From the NCBI GenBank assembly GCA_002329075.1, contig DCXR01000025.1:24290-58212 (forward strand): 33,923 bases of DNA, read 5' to 3'. Numbering within the stretch: the stretch's first letter is position 1; every line of letters begins with the position of its first letter. A model generated the notes under the pieces. The model worked only from the letters and a program-made list of their open reading frames with translations, did not search any database and had not been told where the DNA came from. Shown here piece after piece: positions 15,774-24,136 of this stretch. The position numbers and the translations under genes were made by a program. Source of the stretch: Candidatus Neomicrothrix sp. UBA2131 (lineage in GTDB: Bacteria > Actinomycetota > Acidimicrobiia > Acidimicrobiales > MedAcidi-G1).

Positions 15774-16091
15774 TTATTCGGCGGGCTGGACCTCGTCAGC
15801 CGCCTGCAGGTGGTGGCGGATCACCTCGTCGATCACGAACCGCAGGAACTTCTCAGAGATCACCGGATCGAGCCCCGCCTCGTCGGCCAGGTACCGCAGG
15901 CGGTCGACCTGCGCTGCCTCCCGTTCGAGGTCGGCAGGCGGAAGCCCCGCCGCGGCCTTGTAGGTGCCCACCCGGCGGGTGACCTTGAAGCGTTCTGCCA
16001 GCAGGTGGATGAGCGCCGCGTCGATGTTGTCGATGCTCGCCCTGAACTCCTCGAGTTCCGGATCGTGTTCTGGGTGTTCTGGGTTGCTCAT
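15774..16091 (-). CDS. Chorismate mutase, AroQ class
   Basis: A 105-residue, all-helical protein starting MSNPEHPEHDPELEEF. FRASIDNIDAALIHLLAERFKVTRRVGTYKA gives the first AroQ helix with the Arg, Arg and Lys expected for binding chorismate. LPPADLEREAAQVDRLRYLA and SEKFLRFVIDEVIRHH complete helices two and three. It converts chorismate to prephenate in tyrosine and phenylalanine synthesis. A much longer open frame continues upstream but is antisense to the acyl-CoA synthetase gene and not real. Its stop touches the stop of the diiron gene. Confidence 0.88.
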   Translation of the reverse strand: MSNPEHPEHDPELEEFRASIDNIDAALIHLLAERFKVTRRVGTYKAAAGLPPADLEREAAQVDRLRYLADEAGLDPVISEKFLRFVIDEVIRHHLQAADEVQPAE

Positions 16092-16196
16092 GCGGTGCGC
16101 TGTCCCCGGGTCCGTCGGATCCGCCAAGGCTAGGCGCCCACGACTGCCCGTACTACTGTCGCCGACCCGGGGCAACTGACAGGAGAAGGAGCGCAC

Positions 16197-17747
16197 ATGG
16201 AGATTCCGCTGACCGTTGCAGACCACCTGCGGCGCGCCGAGTTGGTATACGGCGACCGGATCGCAGTTGTGGACGAACCCGACCAGGCGGCGCCCCCGCT
16301 CCCCGACCTCACCTACCGGCGCATGGCCGAACTGGCAAAGGCGATGGCCGCCGGCCTCGACGGCATGGGCCTCGACCTCGGCGCACGGGTCGCGATCGTG
16401 TCGCACAACGCCGCACGAATGCTCGTGTTCCTGTTCGGCACCAGCGCCTTCGGCCGCATCGGCGTACCGATCAACTTTCGCCTCAACGCCGAGGAAGTCC
16501 AATACATCGTCGACCACTCGGGCGCCGAGGTACTCCTCATGGACCCGGAACTGGAGCCGACACTCGGTGACGTGAAGGTCGAGCAACGCCTCCTCACCGG
16601 TGAGGAGTCCGACAGCCTGTTCGCGGAAGGCATGGAACCCCGGCCCTGGACTCCCGACGAGCGTGCCACCGCAACGATCAACTACACGAGTGGCACGACC
16701 GCCCGCCCCAAGGGCGTCGAGATGACCCACCGGAACCTGTGGCTCAACGCCGCAACCTTCGGCTGGCACACCCTGGTCAACGACCGGGACGTCTACCTCC
16801 ACACGCTCCCGATGTTCCACTGCAACGGCTGGGGCATGCCCTACGTCGTGACCGCAATGGGCGCAAAGCACATCGTCCTGCGCAAGGTCGACGGGCCCGA
16901 GATCCTTCGGCGCATCGACCAGCACGGGGTAACCCTGCTGTGCGGCGCCCCGGCCGTCGTCGCAGCGGTACTCGACGCAGCCGCCGACTGGGACGGGCCC
17001 ATCCCCGGCGCCGGGACCGTCCGGGTTGTAGTGGCAGGCGCCCCGCCACCGACCCAGACCATCGAACGGGTCGAGACCGAGCTGGGCTGGGAGTTCATCC
17101 AGATATACGGCCTTACCGAGACCGCCCCCCTCCTTACGATGAACCGCCGTCGGGCCGAATGGGACGACCTCGACGCCGCTGGGCGGGCTGTCAAGCTCTC
17201 GCGTGCCGGCGCACCGGCACTGGGTGTCGCCCTCGAGACCACACCCGACGGCGAGCTCCTGGCCCGCTCGAACCACGTGCTCAAGAGCTACTGGCAGCAG
17301 CCGGAGGCCACCACCGAGGCACTTGCGGACGGCTGGTTCCACACTGGCGACGGCGGTGTCATCGACGACGAGAACTATGCGGCGATCCTCGACCGGAAGA
17401 AGGACGTGATCATCTCGGGCGGCGAGAACGTCTCGTCCATAGAGGTCGAGGACACCCTGTTCTCGCACCCGGCGGTCGCCGAGGTGGCGGTGATAGGCGT
17501 GCCCGACGAGAAGTGGGGCGAGACCATCAAGGCGCTGGTGGTGCTCGTCGACGACCCCGGTGGGGCAGACGGTCGAGCCGTCGACGAACAGGCGCTAATC
17601 GATCACTGCCGGGCGAAGCTGGCCCACTTCAAGTGCCCCACGTCGGTCGAGTTCCGCGACGAGCTGGCCCGTACCGCCACCGGCAAGCTCCAGAAGTTCA
17701 AGCTGCGCGCCCCCTACTGGGAAGACATGGACAAACAGGTGAACTGA
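16197..17747 (+). CDS. Acyl-CoA synthetase (AMP-forming), FadD-like
   Basis: A 516-residue ANL-superfamily ligase. The ATG at 16197 follows AAGGAG at normal spacing. The P-loop INYTSGTTARPKG is near residue 160, IYGLTETAPL near 303, the hinge DRKKDVIISGGENVSS near 400 and the catalytic Lys in TATGKLQKF near 500. It differs in length and sequence from the synthetase at 2207, so the two probably activate different acids. A promoter with TACTGT at about 16153 and a 40-base leader is possible. Substrate unknown; medium-chain or sterol-derived acids would fit the surroundings. Confidence 0.9.
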   Translation: MEIPLTVADHLRRAELVYGDRIAVVDEPDQAAPPLPDLTYRRMAELAKAMAAGLDGMGLDLGARVAIVSHNAARMLVFLFGTSAFGRIGVPINFRLNAEEVQYIVDHSGAEVLLMDPELEPTLGDVKVEQRLLTGEESDSLFAEGMEPRPWTPDERATATINYTSGTTARPKGVEMTHRNLWLNAATFGWHTLVNDRDVYLHTLPMFHCNGWGMPYVVTAMGAKHIVLRKVDGPEILRRIDQHGVTLLCGAPAVVAAVLDAAADWDGPIPGAGTVRVVVAGAPPPTQTIERVETELGWEFIQIYGLTETAPLLTMNRRRAEWDDLDAAGRAVKLSRAGAPALGVALETTPDGELLARSNHVLKSYWQQPEATTEALADGWFHTGDGGVIDDENYAAILDRKKDVIISGGENVSSIEVEDTLFSHPAVAEVAVIGVPDEKWGETIKALVVLVDDPGGADGRAVDEQALIDHCRAKLAHFKCPTSVEFRDELARTATGKLQKFKLRAPYWEDMDKQVN

Positions 17748-17759
17748 TTCGGACTGTAT

Positions 17760-17765
17760 TAGGGT
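17760..17765 (+). promoter_or_regulatory. Possible leaderless -10 box before the DUF2238-like gene
   Basis: TAGGGT ends six bases before the GTG start at 17772, the same geometry as at the TetR gene and the first diiron gene. No Shine-Dalgarno sequence is present. Confidence 0.35.
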
Positions 17766-17771
17766 CCCGCC

Positions 17772-18326
17772 GTGAACCAGCGCCGCCTGATGTGGTCGAT
17801 CAAGGGGGCGCTGATCGCTTGCCTGCTGGCCGGGCTGCTCTTTCCCGGCATTCCCGGGGTCGAGGGCAAGGGCTGGCCCGAACGGGCGGTGGGCTATCCG
17901 ATCTCGCTGCTGATCGTGCCGCTGGTGTGGCACCTGCGCGGCCGCCGCGTCTCGTATCCGCACCTCGCCGACGCACTGTTCGTGACGCCCTTCGTGCTCG
18001 ACCTGCTCGGCAACCTTGTGAACCTGTTCGACACCGTCGAGCAGTTCGACGACTTCCTCCACTTCACCAACTGGACTTTCCTCGTCGCCGCCTTCATCCT
18101 GTTCCTGCGCCCCTACGTGCTGGCCCGCTGGAACCTCGTGATGCTGGGGTCGGGTCTGGGCGCGATCGCCATCATCGCCTGGGAGGGTGTCGAGTGGGTG
18201 ATCCAGGAGATGGGCACCACCGGCCTGCAACTCACCTACGACGACACGGTGGGAGACCTGGTGCTGTCGACCTCGGGCGGCGTGCTCGGTGCCGTCCTGG
18301 CCACCGCAGCACTGACGCGGCGCTGA
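17772..18326 (+). CDS. DUF2238/YjdF-like membrane protein
   Basis: A 184-residue membrane protein with a GTG start. Hydrophobic segments lie near residues 9-25, 40-56, 68-85, 92-116, 122-142 and 163-180. Conserved-looking polar residues are VEQFDDFLHFTNW near 88, WEGVEW near 137 and LTYDDTVGDLVLSTSGG near 155, a pattern I associate with the DUF2238 family. Function unknown. It is separated from the acyl-CoA synthetase by 24 bases but appears to have its own leaderless promoter. Confidence 0.55.
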   Translation: MNQRRLMWSIKGALIACLLAGLLFPGIPGVEGKGWPERAVGYPISLLIVPLVWHLRGRRVSYPHLADALFVTPFVLDLLGNLVNLFDTVEQFDDFLHFTNWTFLVAAFILFLRPYVLARWNLVMLGSGLGAIAIIAWEGVEWVIQEMGTTGLQLTYDDTVGDLVLSTSGGVLGAVLATAALTRR

Positions 18327-18363
18327 CCCGGGGACGGCCCCGCCCTCCCACTCCTGCAGTGGT

Positions 18364-18406
18364 TTCAGGGGTTTTCGCCACATGCTTCAGGGGTTTTCGC
18401 CACATG
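18364..18406 (+). repeat. Tandem pair of a 21-bp motif upstream of the amino-acid transporter
   Basis: The unit starting TTCAGGGGTTTTCGCCACAT and ending in G occurs at 18364-18384 and again, identical, at 18386-18406; the period is 22 bases, about two helical turns. The second copy ends at the base before the likely -35 box of the transporter operon. Related copies lie at 24866 and 24832. It looks like a pair of regulator binding sites. Confidence 0.75.
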
Positions 18407-18435
18407 TTGCCAACGCCACTTCCAGCATCTAGCGT
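18407..18435 (+). promoter_or_regulatory. Promoter of the amino-acid ABC transporter operon
   Basis: TTGCCA (18407-18412), 17 bases, then TAGCGT (18430-18435). It abuts the tandem repeat and leaves a leader of about 70 bases before the ATG at 18514, which has its own GGAGGGG ribosome site. Confidence 0.5.
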
Positions 18436-18513
18436 TACCGGGCTGCCCGATGACGGGTGGCCCCGCCTATCCGTAACCGGGTGGGGGGATCAGACACCCG
18501 GAGGGGTTCACAC

Positions 18514-19665
18514 ATGAAGAGCAAGTACTGGAAGTTGCTCGCCGTGTTCCTGTCGATCGGAATCGTCGCCGCAGCGTGCGGTAGCGATGGCGACGGCGGC
18601 AGCTCGACGACCACAGCCGCACAGACCACGACCACGGCCGCAGCCACGACCACCACCGCCGAAGCCACGACCACCACCGCCGAGGTCGAGGTCGTCCAGA
18701 CCGGCAGCCTGCTTGACACAGTCAAGGACCGGGGCACCCTGAACTGCGGCGTGAGCGGCAGCGCGGTGGCCTTCTCGGAGACGCAGGCCGATGGTTCGGT
18801 TACCGGCTTCGACGCCGACTACTGCCGTGCAGTGGCCGCCGCCATCCTTGGCGACGCCGAGGCAGTCAGCTTCACCGCCCTCACCGCATCCGAACGGTTC
18901 ACCGCCGTCCAGACCGGCGACGTCGATGTCCTGATGCGCAACACCACCTGGACGCAGAGCCGTGACAGTTCGGTGGGCATGGACTTCGGTCCCACCACCT
19001 ACTACGACGGCCAGCAGCTCATGGCCCGCGTTGGTGACGGCTTCTCGGCCGACAGCACGGTCGCCGACCTCGACGGCGCGGTCGTCTGCACCAACATCGG
19101 TACGACCACGGAGAAGAACATCGCCGAGGCCGCTCTGCTCGCCGGTGCCGAGATCACGCTGCTCGGCTTCGAGACCAGCGATGAGGTCTATGAGACCTTC
19201 ATCAACGGTGGCTGCGACATCACCACCACCGATGGTTCGGCACTCGTCGGCCGCAAGGTCAAGCAGCAGCCCGATGACCAGGAATGGGTGATCTTCCCGG
19301 CGACCCCGATCTCCAAGGAGCCGCTCGGCCCGACCTACGGCCAGAACGACTCGGCTTTCGCCGACGCCGTCAACTGGACCGTCTACGCCACGATCATCAT
19401 GGACGAGTACGGCATCACCTCTGCCAACGTCGAGGCCACTTGTGCCGACGCCGAGGCTGAGGTCGCACGCCTCTGCGGAGGCGAAGGTGAGCTCCAGACC
19501 GGTATGGGCCTGCCCGCCGACGCCTTCTACCAGGTGATCCTGCAGGTAGGTAGCTACGGTGAGATCTACGCCCGCAACCTGAACCCGGTCGGACTCGTCC
19601 GCGAGGGTTCGGCCAACGCCGGTTGGCTCGACGGGGGCCTGATCTACTCCCCGCCGGCACGCTAG
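18514..19665 (+). CDS. aapJ: General amino-acid ABC transporter substrate-binding lipoprotein, AapJ-like
   Basis: A 383-residue exported lipoprotein. The signal ends in VAAACGS, with the lipid-bearing Cys near residue 21, followed by a Thr/Ala-rich linker up to about residue 50. The mature part begins LLDTVKDRGTLNCGVSG and contains GFDADYCRAVAAAI, VDVLMRNTTWTQSRD and VVCTNIGTTTEKN, the pattern of AapJ/BztA proteins, which bind a broad range of L-amino acids. It starts at ATG 18514 after GGAGGGG. It is the first gene of a complete transporter operon, and a strong hairpin follows it, which suggests excess binding protein over permeases. Confidence 0.9.
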   Translation: MKSKYWKLLAVFLSIGIVAAACGSDGDGGSSTTTAAQTTTTAAATTTTAEATTTTAEVEVVQTGSLLDTVKDRGTLNCGVSGSAVAFSETQADGSVTGFDADYCRAVAAAILGDAEAVSFTALTASERFTAVQTGDVDVLMRNTTWTQSRDSSVGMDFGPTTYYDGQQLMARVGDGFSADSTVADLDGAVVCTNIGTTTEKNIAEAALLAGAEITLLGFETSDEVYETFINGGCDITTTDGSALVGRKVKQQPDDQEWVIFPATPISKEPLGPTYGQNDSAFADAVNWTVYATIIMDEYGITSANVEATCADAEAEVARLCGGEGELQTGMGLPADAFYQVILQVGSYGEIYARNLNPVGLVREGSANAGWLDGGLIYSPPAR

Positions 19666-19687
19666 GTAGGCAGTACCGAAGTACGTG

Positions 19688-19732
19688 ATGATCCCGGGGT
19701 TCGGGAGCGCAAGCTCCCGGCCCCGGGATCAT
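19688..19732 (+). terminator. Strong hairpin after the binding-protein gene
   Basis: ATGATCCCGGGG (19688-19699) pairs with CCCCGGGATCAT (19721-19732), and inside it GGGAGC pairs with GCTCCC around the tetraloop GCAA. There is no T-run, so partial termination or 3'-end protection of the binding-protein mRNA is likely rather than full termination. Such hairpins between binding-protein and permease genes are common. Confidence 0.75.
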
Positions 19733-19849
19733 TCGCGTTCCGGAACGCCTTGGCGCTACGGGTACCGGCACTGCGAGTACTGTCACGCTCCTGAAATCAT
19801 CTCCTGACCCGATCCCACACCACCCGACCCGCCCGGACCCTCTCCGACC

Positions 19850-21373
19850 ATGACGGCTCCCACCACCCAAGAGCGCGTGTCACACCGTGTGCCGCTGTGG
19901 CGCGATGTCGTCGTCCTGAAATGGTTCACCCAGGTGGTCCTGCTGGTCGTGGTGCTCGGCACCATGGGGTTCCTCGCCAGCCAGGCCGGCGACAACCTTC
20001 GGGCACGCAACATCAGCACGTCTTTCGACTTCCTCGAACGACCCGTCGACATCCAGCTCAGCGAGGGCATCGACACACACCCCGACACTGGCGCCCGGGC
20101 GCTGTGGACCGGCATGGTCAACACCCTGCGCATGTCGATTGCCGGCATCTTCTTCGCCACGATCCTCGGTGTGGTCGTCGGGCTCGCCCGCCTCTCTGAC
20201 AACTGGCTCGTACGCCGACTCGGCAGCATGTGGGTCGAGACCCTCCGCAATATCCCGTTGCTGGTGCAGATGGTCTTCTACTTCTCGGTACTGACCACGC
20301 TTCCCCGGGTCGGGCTCGGCACGGGTCCGATCAACGGCTGGTTACACGTCTCCAACAAGGGAATCTCGATGCCCCGGGTGTTCATCGCCGACGGCTTCTA
20401 CCAGTGGCTCGTCGTCGTGTTGATCGGCGCCGTGGCCGCCCGCTTCGTCCGTCAGCATCGCCAGCAGATCCAGGACGAGACCGGTGCCATGACATCACCG
20501 ATCCTGTGGGGGCTGGGCACGGTTGCCCTGTTCGGGCTGGTCGGGCTGTTTGTCCACCCGGTGTTCTCGTGGATGGGTCCGGTATTCGGCAGGATCGCCG
20601 ACCTGCTCGACTCGCTACCCGTCATCGCTCCGCAACTCGGGTTCTCTGCGATTGCCCTGGGCGTCGCCGTCACCTGGATCCGACGCTTCCTGTCGGCCCA
20701 CCGCAGCGCCCGCGGCCACCTTTCGCTCTCCGACGACGACTGGTTCCGGATCGTCTTCGCGGCCGTGGCCTCACTGGCCGTGGTGTTCGTGGCGGTCCGC
20801 TGGACCGGCCTCTCGGCATGGACCCTCGACAGTGGCCGCGACCTGTTCCAGGTCCTCGCTGACAAGTTCGACGTCGACGGCGCTGCCCGCCCGTTCGACG
20901 CCATGCGCCCCGACATCATCCAGAAGGGCATGTTCCCGAACTACGGGAAGAGCGGCCTGACCATGTCGATCGGATTCGCCGCCGTGTTCTTCGGTGTCGT
21001 GTTCTACACGTCGGCATTCATCGGCGAGAACGTCCGAGGTGGGATCCTCGCCGTGCCCAAGGGACAGTCCGAGGCGGCCAAGGCCGTGGGCCTCGGCCGT
21101 GGGCAGATCCTGCGACACGTTGTGCTCCCACAGGCGTTCCGGGTCATCCTGCCGCCGACCGGCAACCAGTACCTGAACCTGCTCAAGAACACCTCGCTGG
21201 CCGTCGCCGTCGGCTACAGCGAGCTGGTCCAGGTCGGCAGCACCACGTACAACCAGACCGGCATGACCCTGCCCGTGGTGGCCATCTGGATGCTGTTCTA
21301 CCTGAGTTGCTCCCTGACCATCTCGGTCGTCGTGAACTGGTTCAACGTCCGCATGCGACTGGTGGAGCGGTAG
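19850..21373 (+). CDS. aapQ: Amino-acid ABC transporter permease, AapQ-like
   Basis: A 507-residue inner-membrane permease. The first helix covers about residues 23-42. MVNTLRMSIAGIFFATILGVVVGLARL begins the permease domain near residue 87, followed by WVETLRNIPLLVQMVFYFSVLTTLP. The coupling loop GENVRGGILAVPKGQSEAAKAVGLGRGQ lies near residue 391 and contacts the ATPase. About 200 residues with several extra hydrophobic segments separate the two halves, as in the AapQ/BztB type. Its stop TAG is immediately followed by the ATG of the next permease, so they are translationally coupled. Confidence 0.88.
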   Translation: MTAPTTQERVSHRVPLWRDVVVLKWFTQVVLLVVVLGTMGFLASQAGDNLRARNISTSFDFLERPVDIQLSEGIDTHPDTGARALWTGMVNTLRMSIAGIFFATILGVVVGLARLSDNWLVRRLGSMWVETLRNIPLLVQMVFYFSVLTTLPRVGLGTGPINGWLHVSNKGISMPRVFIADGFYQWLVVVLIGAVAARFVRQHRQQIQDETGAMTSPILWGLGTVALFGLVGLFVHPVFSWMGPVFGRIADLLDSLPVIAPQLGFSAIALGVAVTWIRRFLSAHRSARGHLSLSDDDWFRIVFAAVASLAVVFVAVRWTGLSAWTLDSGRDLFQVLADKFDVDGAARPFDAMRPDIIQKGMFPNYGKSGLTMSIGFAAVFFGVVFYTSAFIGENVRGGILAVPKGQSEAAKAVGLGRGQILRHVVLPQAFRVILPPTGNQYLNLLKNTSLAVAVGYSELVQVGSTTYNQTGMTLPVVAIWMLFYLSCSLTISVVVNWFNVRMRLVER

Positions 21374-23176
21374 ATGAGCGAGATGTCGAGCGGTCTCGGC
21401 GTACCGACCATCCCGGCGCCCCCCGAGGAACCGCACCTCCCACCCCGCCAGTGGATCCGCGAGAACCTGTTCTCGAGCCTGTTCAACACCGTGCTCACGA
21501 TCGTCTCCTCGCTCGTCATCCTTGCCATCGTCCGGGGCCTGCTGGCCTTCATCTTCAACCCGCAACGCCAGTGGGAGGCCACCGCCACCAACCTGCGCCT
21601 GCTCATGACCCAGGCCTACCCCGAGGAGCAGTACCTCAGGGTCTGGGTGTGCGTGGCCGTCATCCTCACGCTCACGGCCATGTCGATGGCCGTCTGGCGG
21701 GCCGGGTCGGCCGTACCACTCCCCGGTGTCGGCCGCCGCCTGTTGTCGGGCGGCGTCCTCTTGGCCCTCATGGCCCTCCTCGCCCCGTTCGGCACGCGCT
21801 CCACGTTCATCTGGCTGGTGATAGGCATCGTGGTCGCCGCCGGAGGAGAGGCGCTGAGACGGTTCGCCGACGAAGAACGCTCCCTTAGTACCCTCGCCCT
21901 GTTGGCCATGGCCCTCGGAGGACTCGTGGCGACGCTGTGGGTGGTCCCGTACGGCAGCCACACCTTCAACCTGCAGCGCACCCCCCGGGTGCTGGCCGAA
22001 CCCGGCACCGTGGCGATGTCCACCAAGTTGCCATGGACGCTCATGCTGGTCGTCGCCGTTGCGGCCTACTTCGTCGGGACCCTCGTCCGGGACCGACTGC
22101 CAACCAACCCGCTTCGAGCCACCCTGCTGGTGACCTGGCTGCTCATGCCACCGATCCTCCTCTACCTGGTGCTGCGCGACCCGAGCTTCGACATGGGCCA
22201 CGTGTTCACGACCGACATCCCGATCTTCGCCGCCTACGCCGTGCTGGGAGGTGCGCTGCTGTCCTGGCTCACCCGTCCGTCCACCGGCGAGGCCGGCCGG
22301 ATCGTCGCTGCACTGGTCCTGGTGGCCGGGTTCGCCATGTTCGCAACGCCCATGCGGATGATCGTGCGCCTCGACATGCTCCTGCTGGCCGGCTTCGCAC
22401 TGTCCGCCCCCACCTTCTCCGGCGGGCCCCGGGCACGCCGTCGCTACACCGCCGGCTGGCTCGGCGTACTCGGGATGATGTCGTGGCTGATCACAGCCAT
22501 CAACACGCCTTCGACGGTCGATGTGCCGGGTGGATTCTTCATCGGCGGCATCTCCCTGACGCTGATGGTGGCGATCTTCACCATCGTGATCTCGTTCCCC
22601 CTCGGCCTGGCCCTGGCCCTCGCACGCACGTCGAACATGCCGATCTTCCGCCTGTTGGCGACCTGGTTCATCGAGTTCGTACGTGGCGTGCCCCTGATCA
22701 CGATCCTGATCTTCTTCTCGATCATGGTGCCGCTGTTCCTCCCACCGGGAATGCACCTGGGAGAGGTCGCCGCCGTGGTCATCGGCTACTCCCTGTTCTC
22801 GTCGGCGTACCTGGCCGAGAACGTGCGCGGCGGCCTCCAGTCCGTGACCCGCGGCCAACACGAGGCCGCCGAGGCGGTCGGGATGACCACCTCGCAGAAG
22901 ACGGTGTTCATCGTGCTCCCCCAGGCCCTACGAGTAGCGATCCCCCCGCTGGTCGGACACTGCATCGGTGTGTTCAAGGAGACCTCGCTGCTGGCCATCA
23001 TCGGCCTGTTCGACGTGCTCTACATCGCCCGTTACGTGATGTCGAACCAGACCGAGTTCATGGGCAGCACCAAGGAGAACATCCTCTTCGTGTCCCTGAT
23101 CTACTGGATCTTCGCCTACCAGATGTCCAAGGCCAGCCAGCGGCTCGAACAGCGCACCGGACTGGGAGAGCGCTAG
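21374..23176 (+). CDS. aapM: Amino-acid ABC transporter permease, AapM-like, with long N-terminal membrane region
   Basis: A 600-residue permease, long for AapM. Residues 1-375 hold about ten or eleven hydrophobic segments with little similarity to a transporter core. The permease domain proper begins with GGFFIGGISLTLMVAIFTIVI near residue 385, then TWFIEFVRGVPLITILIFFS and the coupling loop AENVRGGLQSVTRGQHEAAEAVGMT near residue 480. It partners with AapQ and the ATPase. The start ATG directly follows the upstream stop and is backed by GGAG. Antisense open frames on the minus strand here are very long but not credible. Confidence 0.87.
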   Translation: MSEMSSGLGVPTIPAPPEEPHLPPRQWIRENLFSSLFNTVLTIVSSLVILAIVRGLLAFIFNPQRQWEATATNLRLLMTQAYPEEQYLRVWVCVAVILTLTAMSMAVWRAGSAVPLPGVGRRLLSGGVLLALMALLAPFGTRSTFIWLVIGIVVAAGGEALRRFADEERSLSTLALLAMALGGLVATLWVVPYGSHTFNLQRTPRVLAEPGTVAMSTKLPWTLMLVVAVAAYFVGTLVRDRLPTNPLRATLLVTWLLMPPILLYLVLRDPSFDMGHVFTTDIPIFAAYAVLGGALLSWLTRPSTGEAGRIVAALVLVAGFAMFATPMRMIVRLDMLLLAGFALSAPTFSGGPRARRRYTAGWLGVLGMMSWLITAINTPSTVDVPGGFFIGGISLTLMVAIFTIVISFPLGLALALARTSNMPIFRLLATWFIEFVRGVPLITILIFFSIMVPLFLPPGMHLGEVAAVVIGYSLFSSAYLAENVRGGLQSVTRGQHEAAEAVGMTTSQKTVFIVLPQALRVAIPPLVGHCIGVFKETSLLAIIGLFDVLYIARYVMSNQTEFMGSTKENILFVSLIYWIFAYQMSKASQRLEQRTGLGER

Positions 23177-23256
23177 GTGGCCCGAAACCTTTCCCAGACG
23201 CGGCAAGCCGTGAACCGAACCACAACGCGAACCCTTCGCCACAACGAGGTGATGTC

Positions 23257-24057
23257 ATGACCGACGCAACTGCAGCCGAGCCTACGGACAACCAGGCCAT
23301 GGAACAGTCCAGGGACCTGTCCGGCGCCCGTGACATGATCGCGTGCGAGGGCGTGTCGAAGTGGTACGGCGACTTCCAGGCCCTCGACGGGATCACGGCG
23401 ACCATCAAGGAGCAGGAGGTCGTGGTGGTACTGGGGCCCTCGGGTTCAGGCAAGTCCACCTGGATCCGGTGCATCAACCGCCTCGAGGTCCACCAGGAGG
23501 GCCGCATCGTCGTCGACGACGTCGAGCTCACCAACGACCTGCGCAACATCGAACAGGTGCGCTCCGAGGTCGGCATGGTGTTCCAACTGTTCAACCTGTT
23601 CCCCCACCTCAAGGTGATCGACAACGTCTCCCTGGCACCGATCTGGGTCCGCAAGAAGCCCCGTGCCGAGGCCGAGGAACAGGCCATGGCACTGCTCGAG
23701 CGTGTCGGAATCCCCGAGCAGGCCCACAAGTATCCCGGTCAGCTCTCGGGCGGACAGCAGCAGCGCGTGGCGATTGCCCGGGCGCTGGCCATGGAGCCCC
23801 GGATCATGCTCTTCGACGAACCCACGTCGGCCCTCGACCCGGAGATGATCAAGGAGGTGCTCGACGTCATGAAGGTGCTGGCACAGTCCGGCATGACGAT
23901 GATGGTCGTCACCCACGAGATGGGCTTCGCCAAGGAGGTGGCCGACAGGATCATCTTCATGGAAGAGGGCCAGATCGTCGAGCAGGGCACACCTCAGCAC
24001 TTCTTCGAGAACCCGACCGAGGACCGTACGAAGCTGTTCCTGTCACAGATCCTCTAG
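23257..24057 (+). CDS. aapP: Amino-acid ABC transporter ATP-binding protein, AapP-like
   Basis: A 266-residue ATPase of the polar amino-acid uptake class. Walker A GPSGSGKST is near residue 59, the Q loop VFQLFNLFPHL near 108, the signature LSGGQQQR near 162, Walker B IMLFDEPTSALD near 184 and the switch His in VVTHEMGFA near 218. It powers the AapQ/AapM channel. The ATG at 23257 follows GAGGTGA. The stop codon lies inside the first copy of a 41-bp direct repeat (24051-24091). Confidence 0.93.
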   Translation: MTDATAAEPTDNQAMEQSRDLSGARDMIACEGVSKWYGDFQALDGITATIKEQEVVVVLGPSGSGKSTWIRCINRLEVHQEGRIVVDDVELTNDLRNIEQVRSEVGMVFQLFNLFPHLKVIDNVSLAPIWVRKKPRAEAEEQAMALLERVGIPEQAHKYPGQLSGGQQQRVAIARALAMEPRIMLFDEPTSALDPEMIKEVLDVMKVLAQSGMTMMVVTHEMGFAKEVADRIIFMEEGQIVEQGTPQHFFENPTEDRTKLFLSQIL

Positions 24058-24091
24058 GCAATGCGACGAATCCCTAAACAGGGATGACTCC
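24051..24091 (+). repeat. 41-bp direct repeat, copy 1
   Basis: Begins CCTCTAGGCAATG (containing the aapP stop) and ends GATGACTCC. It matches copy 2 at 24786-24826 in 33 of 41 positions without gaps. It holds a small hairpin, ATCCCT-aaac-AGGGAT (24070-24085), that could also act as a weak terminator for the transporter operon. Confidence 0.75.
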
Positions 24092-24136
24092 GTATCGCTA
24101 GAGCGGCACAGTCCCCACCGTGTGGCGCCACATTCA

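Noticed and set aside
16092..17468. Upstream extension of the chorismate mutase frame on the minus strand
   Set aside because: Antisense to the acyl-CoA synthetase gene; chorismate mutase is complete in the last 105 codons from ATG 16091.
20771..22861. A 696-codon open frame on the minus strand
   Set aside because: It is antisense to the AapQ and AapM permeases, rich in His, Gln and Glu without any motif; a by-product of GC-rich codon use.
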